The notes below the pieces were generated by a model. It made no database searches and was not told the origin of the DNA. It saw nothing but the letters and a program-made list of their open reading frames with translations. A program made the translations under genes and the position numbers. Shown here in pieces: positions 8,326 through 15,487 of a DNA stretch of 46,758 nt. The stretch is from JAUYMM01 sp049301455. GTDB taxonomy: Bacteria; Patescibacteriota; Microgenomatia; UBA8517. The stretch spans positions 1 to 46,758 of the forward strand of contig JBAQKY010000009.1 of assembly GCA_049301455.1 (NCBI GenBank), read 5' to 3'. Position 1 is the first letter of the stretch. Every line of letters begins with the position of its first letter.

Positions 8326-8331
8326 ATTATA
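8326..8331 (-). promoter_or_regulatory. -10 box immediately before glyS
   Basis: A perfect TATAAT on the minus strand (8331-8326) is separated by 7 nt from the glyS ATG at 8318. No convincing -35 is seen at 16-18 nt. The spacing puts the predicted start site on the start codon. Confidence 0.55.
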
Positions 8332-8347
8332 AACCAAATTCTACAAC

Positions 8348-8376
8348 TTGCATACAGATATAATGCACCCTATAAT
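8348..8376 (+). promoter_or_regulatory. Promoter for the small ORF at 8383
   Basis: On the plus strand TTGCAT (8348-8353, only half of the consensus) is followed after 17 nt by a perfect TATAAT (8371-8376). Six nt later comes the ATG at 8383. This is back-to-back with the glyS -10 on the other strand, so the 64-nt gap holds two divergent promoters with start sites predicted on the respective ATG codons. Confidence 0.5.
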
Positions 8377-8382
8377 AACCAA

Positions 8383-8598
8383 ATGTGTGAAATTTTTACT
8401 AGACTAAAACAATTGGGAGTAGTGCAAGGCAAGCAATGTATTTTAGAAGCGAAATGCGAAATAAAGGATACTCCACCCGACGACCGCAATCCATTAATAC
8501 ATTGTTCTGTCGCTTCGCTAGCGTCCATGCAGGAAACTGCAATGGCAGAGCTATCAGCTGAAGATTTAATTAAGTTACATGAGTCTACTCAGAAGTAA
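8383..8598 (+). CDS. Small hypothetical protein, 71 residues
   Basis: Not recognised. The protein begins MCEIFTRLKQLGVV and has four cysteines (one at position 2), an acidic-proline segment (DTPPDDRNP) and a helical C-terminus (MAELSAEDLIKLHE). The frame is open much further upstream (from 8059) but that part is antisense to glyS. I take the ATG at 8383 because it sits 6 nt after a perfect -10. Its end overlaps the cupin gene on the opposite strand by 14 nt. Moderate confidence that it is expressed. Confidence 0.5.
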   Translation: MCEIFTRLKQLGVVQGKQCILEAKCEIKDTPPDDRNPLIHCSVASLASMQETAMAELSAEDLIKLHESTQK

Positions 8599-8983
8599 CG
8601 CCGTCAAATTCTTCTTCACTTGTAAGGGCTTCTTCTTTTGTTTTATGAACAGTTTTATCTTTGTGATGTGGTGGTCCATAAATTGTATAGAATTTTAAAT
8701 AATCAGATTCTGAAGTATTTATTACGTTGTGTTTTGAACCTTTTGGAACAATAACAGAACTGCCATCTTTTACTGTGTACTCGTTGTCATCAATTAAAAC
8801 TTTTCCATCCCCACTCTCAAATCTAAAAAACTGATCGTTATTGTTGTGAATTTCAAAACCAATATCTTCATTTGGTTTTAAAGCCATGACTACAAGTTGA
8901 AAATTTTTTGAAGTATGCAACACTTGTCTAAAATATGAATTGTTTAAAGTTAACTCCTCAATATTGCCATTAAATCCTTGCAT
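8585..8983 (-). CDS. Cupin domain protein
   Basis: A 132-residue single-domain cupin. The EIHNNNDQFFRFESGDGKVLIDD block corresponds to cupin motif 1 (landmark around residues 45-67: HNNNDQFFRFESG), and VIVPKGSKHNVIN matches motif 2 with PxGxxH. The C-terminal tail is charged (HHKDKTVHKTKEE). The metal ligands look conserved, but no substrate can be named. An upstream in-frame start at 9025 exists, but it would overlap recO. The ATG at 8983 has a GAGGTG Shine-Dalgarno about 12 nt upstream, inside the end of recO, so I chose it. Cotranscribed with recO. Confidence 0.85.
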   Translation of the reverse strand: MQGFNGNIEELTLNNSYFRQVLHTSKNFQLVVMALKPNEDIGFEIHNNNDQFFRFESGDGKVLIDDNEYTVKDGSSVIVPKGSKHNVINTSESDYLKFYTIYGPPHHKDKTVHKTKEEALTSEEEFDGVTSE

Positions 8984-8999
8984 TAACTCATTATACACC

Positions 9000-9545
9000 T
9001 CACTGCAACACAATCTTACCAACACGTACAGAACTTAGTTTTCTTTCAATTACCTCTTCTAAGACGATGTCTGCGTCAACAAGATCTTTTTCTTCTGGCC
9101 AATATCCCATTTCTGTTAAAAGATCATATATAAATTTCAGTCTCAACTTTTTAAGTTCTGTTTCAACTTCTAAATTTTCGAGAGCATTAGACAGCAATCC
9201 ATAGACACTTGATGGATTTCCATCTTCATGCGTAATTTTATTTACTACCTCACAGAAATAATAGGCAAGTGATATTTTATTTAAGTTTGACCTGACACCT
9301 GCAAAATCATTTATAGTTTCTGTTTCAGTAATAATGTCCATTCCCTTGCCGTTCACAGCTGAGAATTTTACTTTTGAAAAAATTTCTAGATGACCTCTTT
9401 TTTTTGATTTTATCTTTCTAATTCCTTTAGCTAGAAGTGTTAGTTTCCCAAAATGTTTTGAGAAGCAAATCAAAATCCTATCGGCTTCAGCATAATTTTT
9501 GCGGGACAAAATTATGCCTTCTGAAGTATATGTCCTTTGTTTCAT
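9000..9545 (-). CDS. recO: DNA repair protein RecO (short form)
   Basis: RecO loads RecA onto SSB-coated DNA with RecR in recombinational repair. The N-terminal OB-fold is clear: TSEGIILSRKNYAEADRILICFS, then GKLTLLAKGIRKIKSKKRGHLEIFS, of which KGIRK and KRGHLE are the family hallmarks. A helical region follows (ISLAYYFCEVVNKI). The protein has 181 residues against the usual 230-260 and lacks the cysteine cluster of the C-terminal zinc-binding region, ending shortly after LLTEMGYWPEE. Short RecO forms are plausible in reduced genomes, so I do not call it a pseudogene. Confidence 0.85.
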   Translation of the reverse strand: MKQRTYTSEGIILSRKNYAEADRILICFSKHFGKLTLLAKGIRKIKSKKRGHLEIFSKVKFSAVNGKGMDIITETETINDFAGVRSNLNKISLAYYFCEVVNKITHEDGNPSSVYGLLSNALENLEVETELKKLRLKFIYDLLTEMGYWPEEKDLVDADIVLEEVIERKLSSVRVGKIVLQ

Positions 9546-9586
9546 AGTTTTAAACTGAATCTCATATGAAGAATTGTAACACTCAA

Positions 9587-11557
9587 TTAAATTTTTAGAC
9601 GAATTTCTTTGTCAGTATTGAGAAGAAATTCTTCTTCAGACTTTGGGGTTGTTACCACATATAGCGGAGCATCTGTTCCAGGTTGTTTTTGAATTAACAT
9701 CCTAAAATCATCAGATTTCTTAAAAGGTAAAGTATAATTAAATGTAACTTTAGAAACACCTTCAGGTCTTAAACTAAAATAACCTGAAAAAACAGTTTTT
9801 CCTGACTCCTCATGTGTATCATATTGTTTCTGTAAACCTTCAACATCAATTAAGGTTGACCCTTTTGGAACGTATACTCTAACCCAATTTGGTAAAACTG
9901 AGTTCAACCAACCATCGTGTTTTTCAGGATTTTTATATGTAATTGTTAAAGTCTTTTGAATTGTTCCGTCTTTATTGACTGACAATTCTTGTTCAACTTC
10001 TTGTTTTACATATAAATTTGATTTTCTTCCTCCCAAGTTCGAATCACTAATATGAAGATAGTCACCGGTATAGTTGTCATTTATCCTACCTGCAATGCCA
10101 AACCCTTCAACTGCCTTTTGTGCAGTTTCATCGTTTAGATAGAAAAGAACATGTTTTTCAATTACTGACTTAAATATTGAATCAAGCAAAAGTGGCATCT
10201 TTTCTTTTGGTTGTGCCATAGCGTTGGCTAAGATTGAGTTCATAAGCGGACCAATGATCTTTTTTCTATTATCTGAATTTGGTGGCCTCAAAATTATCTT
10301 TCCAGTAATTGGATCCCAAATTATTGGACCTTCAACATCTGCAAAGCTTTCAAGTTCATATACAACCTGAGGACAATTACATTTTGGTTCTGTTTTTGAT
10401 GAAAAGTTTCCAAACCCTGGAACTCCAATTTCTCCCAAGGCATCCAACAAATTAACCAAAAGTTGGGTATCAACAGCAATTATTCCGTCAACATCCTTCA
10501 TTCCAACCTTTGCAGCTTCTTCTGAAAACATGTCCATTGACACTTTAAAGTCTGGATTATAATTCATATCACGAAGTCTGATATTCTTTGAAAGAATATA
10601 TGGGCCTTTGATGAGATCAACAACTGCTTCAGGTGCTTCAAACTCTGGCTTATACTTTGCATCTAAATTGTAGATATCATCAGAGGAAACTGGTTCGAAT
10701 TTTGCTTTTGACACTTTCATTATCGAGTAAGCTGTCAAAAAACCACCTGTTGGTCTTAACTCTTTGTCATTTTGAAAAAGCACAAGGTAATTCCTGTCTT
10801 CCTCCATTCCTAACAAATAGGGTGCACTCTCAAGAAGTGGCTTACTTTCTGAAATATATGATGAGAGTTGAGCAAAAATATCTAAAATTGATTTTAATTT
10901 TTCTCTAACATTTATACCCCTAAAATCTTCTGGATATTTATTTGGATCTATCTTTGACAATTCTGCCTCGGCTTCTGTAACTTTCTTTGAAATTTCGTCA
11001 GCCTTTGGCAATATTTCAGGTATGGAGTTTACAACAAAATCGATTCTTTCTTGAGCTGATTTTTCTGATGTTTCAGTTTCTGTCCCATCCTTTTTAAAGC
11101 CTAGTTCCGAAAGAAGAGGATCAAGTGTTACAAAACCTATTTCACCTGCTTCAAAAACTTTAGTAGAGGCTGTTAAACCATGACCCAAGTCTGCAACATA
11201 AGTACCTGCAAATGGCACATATTTCATCCACGAAATTAAAGAATAAGACCTTTTGAGTTCAGCTACAGAACTTTTAGCAACCATAAAATCAGCTTTTACT
11301 TTTTCTATGTCACTAAATTCAGTTGAATTAATTATTGGAGCTAACTTTTCTGAAACCTCCCTAGCTTTATTGACAAATAACAGTATTGGAATTAAAAATA
11401 CTGCCAACAAAAAACCAACGGCAGAAGCTGCAATTATATATTTAGGTTTAATTCTTGTCTTGGTTTTCTTAATTGGTTCAGGATTTGAACCAGCAACAGC
11501 ATTTTCATTCTTAATTGGATCAATCTTTGGGATTAAAATGGCAGGTTGATTTTCCAT
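9587..11557 (-). CDS. DUF4012 domain membrane-anchored protein
   Basis: A large extracytoplasmic protein with one N-terminal membrane helix (about residues 38-61) after a basic proline-rich cytoplasmic segment. The DUF4012 signature is YLVLFQNDKELRPTGGF near residue 270, followed by DIYNLD and later DGIIAVDTQLLVNLLDALG. The C-terminal 150 residues are beta-rich. I chose ATG 11557 (MENQPAILIPK) over a longer frame starting at 11593, which overlaps the preceding gene. It is immediately downstream of the phosphoglycosyl transferase, which ties it to glycan assembly. Its molecular function is not established. Comparison with LCP wall ligases is discussed under findings. Confidence 0.85.
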   Translation of the reverse strand: MENQPAILIPKIDPIKNENAVAGSNPEPIKKTKTRIKPKYIIAASAVGFLLAVFLIPILLFVNKAREVSEKLAPIINSTEFSDIEKVKADFMVAKSSVAELKRSYSLISWMKYVPFAGTYVADLGHGLTASTKVFEAGEIGFVTLDPLLSELGFKKDGTETETSEKSAQERIDFVVNSIPEILPKADEISKKVTEAEAELSKIDPNKYPEDFRGINVREKLKSILDIFAQLSSYISESKPLLESAPYLLGMEEDRNYLVLFQNDKELRPTGGFLTAYSIMKVSKAKFEPVSSDDIYNLDAKYKPEFEAPEAVVDLIKGPYILSKNIRLRDMNYNPDFKVSMDMFSEEAAKVGMKDVDGIIAVDTQLLVNLLDALGEIGVPGFGNFSSKTEPKCNCPQVVYELESFADVEGPIIWDPITGKIILRPPNSDNRKKIIGPLMNSILANAMAQPKEKMPLLLDSIFKSVIEKHVLFYLNDETAQKAVEGFGIAGRINDNYTGDYLHISDSNLGGRKSNLYVKQEVEQELSVNKDGTIQKTLTITYKNPEKHDGWLNSVLPNWVRVYVPKGSTLIDVEGLQKQYDTHEESGKTVFSGYFSLRPEGVSKVTFNYTLPFKKSDDFRMLIQKQPGTDAPLYVVTTPKSEEEFLLNTDKEIRLKI

Positions 11558-11573
11558 AGTGGTATCAAAAAAA

Positions 11574-12224
11574 TTATACAGCACCACGAGCACTTATCAT
11601 AGCCCAAGGGGTCTTTAGAAGTATCAAAATATCAAAAATAATTGATTTCTTTTTGGCATAATAAGCATCCATTTCAATTCTCTTATCAAAATCTACGTCA
11701 CTTCTACCTTCAACTTGCCAATAACCAGTAATACCGGGTTTTACTTTGTGCATTTCTCTAACATACTTTTCTGTACCTGGATATTTTTTTTGTTGCTTAT
11801 CTAACTCATCTGCATGATATGGCCTTGGTCCCACTAAACTCATGTCCCCCATTAAGACGTTAAAGAATTGTGGTGTTTCATCGATTGAATATTTACGAAT
11901 AAACTTTCCCACCTTTGTGACTCTTGGGTCTTTGTGAAGTTTAAACCCAGAAGCCTTATATTCTTGATATAACTTTTTATATTTTGGATGATTTTCTAAT
12001 GCACTGTCAGCACTTACAAACATTGATCTGAACTTAAACAATCTAAAAACTTTTGCATTTTTACCTAATCGTTTCATATGTGAATTTTCAGGTTCAACAA
12101 GAACTGGGCCTTTTGAAGTTAATTTAATTGCTATAGCTGTTGCCAACATGACAGGAGAAAATAAAACAATTAATAAAGTTGAGGCAACTATGTCTATCAA
12201 TCTTTTTATTATTTCAAAATACAT
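11574..12224 (-). CDS. Undecaprenyl-phosphate sugar phosphotransferase (initiating PGT)
   Basis: This bacterial sugar transferase (WcaJ/RfbP/CpsE type, PF02397) moves a sugar-1-phosphate from a nucleotide sugar to a polyprenyl phosphate carrier and starts glycan synthesis. At 216 residues it is the short form with a single N-terminal membrane segment (about residues 10-34). The hallmarks are FKFRSMFVSAD, the DETPQFFNVLMGDMSLVGPRP block with the catalytic acidic residues, and KPGITGYWQVEGRSD near the C-terminus. It is 5 nt downstream of manC. The donor sugar cannot be read from the sequence. Confidence 0.92.
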   Translation of the reverse strand: MYFEIIKRLIDIVASTLLIVLFSPVMLATAIAIKLTSKGPVLVEPENSHMKRLGKNAKVFRLFKFRSMFVSADSALENHPKYKKLYQEYKASGFKLHKDPRVTKVGKFIRKYSIDETPQFFNVLMGDMSLVGPRPYHADELDKQQKKYPGTEKYVREMHKVKPGITGYWQVEGRSDVDFDKRIEMDAYYAKKKSIIFDILILLKTPWAMISARGAV

Positions 12225-12229
12225 ATATT

Positions 12230-13372
12230 TTAAAGAAGCTCGGTTCTTTTGTTTTCTTTTAACAATTCTACGACCTTTTTAACATTTTGGGCCTTACTTT
12301 TTGCACAAATTAAAAGAGCTTTCGGAGTATCCACTACGATAATATTATCAACATCAATTATTGCAATCATCCTACCGTCTTTATGTATTAAAGCGTCAGA
12401 AGTATCAATATTTATTATATCTCCTCCTTCTTCGTCACCATCAATCACAACATTACCGTTTTCATCTTTTGAAAGGTTCTTCCAAACCTCATTCCAATCA
12501 CCAATGTCAGTCCATGAGTAATCAGATATTATTGTAAAAAAATTTTTTGATTTCTCTGCGATTGCATACTCTACTGAGATCTTCTCAAATTTCTTATATT
12601 CTTGCGACATAACTTTCATCTCGTTAAATTTACCTAAACTTTGTTTTATCATTTGCATACCTAGATCTAAAACCTTTGCATATTTTTCAACCTCGTTCAT
12701 AAAACTATCTGCTCTCCAAACAAAATGACACGCATTCCAAAAATACTCACCGGACTCAGTATATTTCTTTGCCAGCTCTAACTGAGGCTTTTCTACGAAT
12801 TTGTCTAACTTATATATATATCTGCCTTCGGAAACTGAAAATTTTTTACCTCTTTTTATATGGCCTAAACCGGTATGAGGATATGTAGGCTTTATTCCTG
12901 TTGCCACTAAGCCGCCTGTTTCAAATGCAAATCTGCTTGCAGATAGCATAGTGTGTTTAAAATTTTGTAATGGGGACACAAAATGATCTGCTGCTGTATT
13001 AATAATTACTGCATTTGGATCTCTTCTTAATATATGTATCGCACCCAAAGCATGTGCTGCAGCACTATCTTTTCTTTCTGGTTCAACTATAACATTTTCA
13101 TCTTTGACCTTAGGGAGCAGTCTTTTTACCTCCTTACCATATGGCACAGATGTAGTTACTACATAGATTCGATCCCAATCTAAAAAATTATTTAGCCTAT
13201 CAGCTGTTATTTCAATAAGTGTCTGGCTACCGAATATTTTTAAAAATTGTTTTGGAGTATCTTCAAGACTCTTGGGCCACAATCTGGTCCCCCCTCCGCC
13301 TGCATATATTATTGCATACAAGTGATCTTTGTAGTTCTCTTTTGAATCTATCTTTGCCAAATCTTTTTGCAT
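12230..13372 (-). CDS. manC: Mannose-1-phosphate guanylyltransferase
   Basis: Makes GDP-mannose from mannose-1-phosphate and GTP. The nucleotide-binding loop is AIIYAGGGGTRLWPKS, followed by TPKQFLKIFG, then EPERKDSAAAHALGA and FVEKPQLE, in the order of the ManC/AlgA family. At 380 residues it has only the nucleotidyltransferase and its C-terminal helix domain, without the phosphomannose isomerase cupin. The ATG at 13372 gives a 22-residue lead before the first strand. A TTG at 13321 (LYAIIYAGG) would match the family N-terminus more closely. Either start overlaps the upstream GT4 reading frame (110 or 59 nt). Confidence 0.92.
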   Translation of the reverse strand: MQKDLAKIDSKENYKDHLYAIIYAGGGGTRLWPKSLEDTPKQFLKIFGSQTLIEITADRLNNFLDWDRIYVVTTSVPYGKEVKRLLPKVKDENVIVEPERKDSAAAHALGAIHILRRDPNAVIINTAADHFVSPLQNFKHTMLSASRFAFETGGLVATGIKPTYPHTGLGHIKRGKKFSVSEGRYIYKLDKFVEKPQLELAKKYTESGEYFWNACHFVWRADSFMNEVEKYAKVLDLGMQMIKQSLGKFNEMKVMSQEYKKFEKISVEYAIAEKSKNFFTIISDYSWTDIGDWNEVWKNLSKDENGNVVIDGDEEGGDIINIDTSDALIHKDGRMIAIIDVDNIIVVDTPKALLICAKSKAQNVKKVVELLKENKRTELL

Positions 13373-14426
13373 TGGTTATTAAGTATCTACTATCAAAGCT
13401 CATTGTGTCAAATTTTTTAATAGCACTATTGAGACTTTGTTTTGTTTGCTCATTAAACATCACTCCTGTCTTCCCGTCAACTACCGTATCGCAACTTCCA
13501 CCTTTATTATACGCAATTACAGGCACACCGTAGCTTTGAGCTTCAACTGCAGTAATTCCAAAATCTTCAAATTGTGGCATTAAAAATGCCTTTGCGTTTG
13601 AATATAGTTTGACCAATTCATCATCTGTTGGCTTTTCTATAAATTTAATATTTCTAAAATTCTTTTTTGAGTATCTTTCAAATTCTGAGCCACTCCCTGA
13701 AACAATTAGTGGCAACTTGTTTTGTTTAAAAGCGTCAATTATCAAATCTAATCTTTTATATGGTTCAAATCTACCATGTATAAGGTAGTATTCCTTTTTA
13801 TTGTGTGCTGGTTGTTGAATGCTGGTTGTTAAACTAACTGGTGGAAATATTATTTCGGAATCGCGACCATAATACTGTTTAATTCTTTTTTGAACTTCTG
13901 TTGATATTGCAATATATTTATCTGGTCTTTGTGAAGCAACCTTATCCCACCACTTTGCATAAGTTAAAAATGGCCATGAAATTATTCTATAAAAAGGAAA
14001 TATCTTAAATATTTTGGGAGGATTATTTAAGTAAAATTCTCTCCCACTCCATAGATATCTAGTTGGTGTAAGGCAATAACAAAGATGAAATGTTTTAGTA
14101 CCTGTAATTATTCCTTTAGCAGCTTCTGACGTGACACTAATTACTAAATCATATTTATCAAAATTAAATTGTTCAAATGCCATTGGCATTAACCAACCAA
14201 GAAGTTCATGATGATTCCTCAGAACGGGAATGTTTTGTAAAAATGATGTGTAAACCTCAGGGAAAACATCTGCCCATTTTGCATTTTCTTTTTTGTATAC
14301 GGATGTATACAACGGTGCATCTGGAAACATTTCATGAAGTGCCAAAAGTACCCTTTCAGCTCCACCAAACTTATTTACTCTGTCATAAACGATAGCTACT
14401 TTTAAACTATTTAACTGAACCTTCAT
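13263..14426 (-). CDS. Glycosyltransferase family 4
   Basis: A 387-residue GT-B fold retaining transferase. The N-terminal Rossmann domain opens VAIVYDRVNKFGGAERV, a donor-side glycine loop. The C-terminal domain has LIHGRFEPYKRLDLIIDAF and the EDFGITAVEAQSYG acidic motif (E-x7-E type), followed by a GSCDTVV loop. Acceptor and donor are unknown. The interdomain linker contains a 14-nt tandem DNA repeat. The C-terminus runs 110 nt into manC. RFKRELQ is a normal GT4 ending, but the frame continues for about 18 more basic residues read from the manC nucleotide-binding region. No Shine-Dalgarno is visible, and it overlaps the preceding gene by 20 nt. Confidence 0.88.
   Translation of the reverse strand: MKVQLNSLKVAIVYDRVNKFGGAERVLLALHEMFPDAPLYTSVYKKENAKWADVFPEVYTSFLQNIPVLRNHHELLGWLMPMAFEQFNFDKYDLVISVTSEAAKGIITGTKTFHLCYCLTPTRYLWSGREFYLNNPPKIFKIFPFYRIISWPFLTYAKWWDKVASQRPDKYIAISTEVQKRIKQYYGRDSEIIFPPVSLTTSIQQPAHNKKEYYLIHGRFEPYKRLDLIIDAFKQNKLPLIVSGSGSEFERYSKKNFRNIKFIEKPTDDELVKLYSNAKAFLMPQFEDFGITAVEAQSYGVPVIAYNKGGSCDTVVDGKTGVMFNEQTKQSLNSAIKKFDTMSFDSRYLITNAKRFGKDRFKRELQRSLVCNNICRRRGDQIVAQES
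13806..13833 (-). repeat. 14-nt direct repeat in GT4 linker
   Basis: TGCTGGTTGTTGAA (13806-13819) is followed directly by TGCTGGTTGTTAAA (13820-13833); 13 of 14 bases agree. The period is not a multiple of three, so the copies encode different residues (within SLTTSIQQPAH of the GT4). The place is the flexible linker between the two Rossmann domains. Confidence 0.7.
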
Positions 14427-14973
14427 ATACTTTTAGTGTTTCTTTTGCCATTTTGAGCCATGAATATATTTTTAAAAAGTTTTGTGCATATTCAATTTTC
14501 TTTTTTCTTTCTTCACTTTTAATTTCTATAACTTTTTCTAATGAATTTGCAATAGAATTAACATCATATGGATCAAAATAAGAAACTGAATCTTTATATA
14601 CTTCTTTCAATACTGGTATATCAGAAATAATTGCAAGAGTTCCTGCTTCAATTGCTTCTTTAGGTGGAAGGCCGAACCCCTCAGAGAGTGTTGGGAAAAC
14701 AAAGGCAATAGAATTTCTATACAATTCCTTAATTTTATCATCGGGTATATAACCTAAAAGTTCTATATATTCTGTTGCATTATTTTTTTTGATTATATTT
14801 TCAAGTCTTTCAGTAAATACACCTCTGCTAGAAGATATTTTTAATTTCACTGGCCTTTTTTGATCATCAAATGACAAGCTTCGCTTATTAAGTAAAACTA
14901 ATGCCTGAACTAACCTCTCTAAATTTTTGTGTGGATAGGCATTTCCTGTATATACAAAATAATTAACCTTCAT
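14407..14973 (-). CDS. Glycosyltransferase family 4, C-terminal half (split gene)
   Basis: A 188-residue protein holding only the donor-binding Rossmann domain of a GT4. It begins MKVNYFVYTGNAYPHKNLERLV, which in intact relatives is the first strand after the linker. It continues with GYIPDDKIKELYRNS and the acidic motif SEGFGLPPKEAIEAG. The N-terminal domain is on the preceding ORF (14963-15487), overlapping by 11 nt in another frame. A GAGGTG four nt before the ATG could serve as a ribosome binding site, so the half may be translated on its own. It also carries an unusual insertion, RSLSFDDQKRP, near residue 31. Either a functional two-piece enzyme or a decaying gene. Confidence 0.8.
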   Translation of the reverse strand: MKVNYFVYTGNAYPHKNLERLVQALVLLNKRSLSFDDQKRPVKLKISSSRGVFTERLENIIKKNNATEYIELLGYIPDDKIKELYRNSIAFVFPTLSEGFGLPPKEAIEAGTLAIISDIPVLKEVYKDSVSYFDPYDVNSIANSLEKVIEIKSEERKKKIEYAQNFLKIYSWLKMAKETLKVYEGSVK

Positions 14974-15487
14974 ATGTCACCTCAACTTTCTTAGGATTAA
15001 TTTTGTAAAATTTAACGACCTCATCTTTAGCTGCATTACTTGGAACAATTATCTTTTTTGAACCATAGACTGCCTTTGCAAAAGCAATGTGATAGCCTAA
15101 ACGCCAAATTTGATAAATAGGGAACTTACGAGTTGTTGCAGATCCGTCTGTGAATTTATGCATTATTAAATCATGGATAGTAACTAAATATTTTCCAAAA
15201 TATAAAATTGGAACATTAAAATGTGGAAAATGTACCAAGTCTGCTTTTAATTTCATTAAAAGAATTGGCATTTTAAACTGTTCCTCGAATGTATAATGTT
15301 TGAAATCAGCTAATACTTTAGTCCAATTTTTAGGAAAGCTCAGCGACACATAATCACTTTGACGAAGCAATATTAAATATTTGTTTTCGGAATCTATACT
15401 TACTAAATTTTCTACCAGTTTTTGAGTATATCTCCCAATTCCTGTATCTTTTGGCCCATAAAGTCGAGCATCAATTAATATTTTCAT
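14963..15487 (-). CDS. Glycosyltransferase family 4, N-terminal half (split gene)
   Basis: A 174-residue acceptor-side Rossmann domain. It begins MKILIDARLYGPKDTGIGRYTQ, a classic GT4 opening with the glycine-rich GIGRYT. It then shows LVHFPHFNVPI, TIHDLIMHKF and the IIVPSNAAKDEVVKFY block, and stops at KKVEVTYEG. Intact relatives in this window (22963, 24123) go on for about 27 linker residues after the same point before the second domain. Here the frame hits TAA, and the second domain begins at once in a different frame. Its start overlaps the upstream GT2 stop by 4 nt (ATGA), so it is part of the operon. Confidence 0.82.
   Translation of the reverse strand: MKILIDARLYGPKDTGIGRYTQKLVENLVSIDSENKYLILLRQSDYVSLSFPKNWTKVLADFKHYTFEEQFKMPILLMKLKADLVHFPHFNVPILYFGKYLVTIHDLIMHKFTDGSATTRKFPIYQIWRLGYHIAFAKAVYGSKKIIVPSNAAKDEVVKFYKINPKKVEVTYEG

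Noticed and set aside
8059..8382. Upstream extension of the small plus-strand ORF at 8383
   Set aside because: This part is antisense to the conserved N-terminal domain of glyS, and a perfect -10 lies just before the ATG at 8383.
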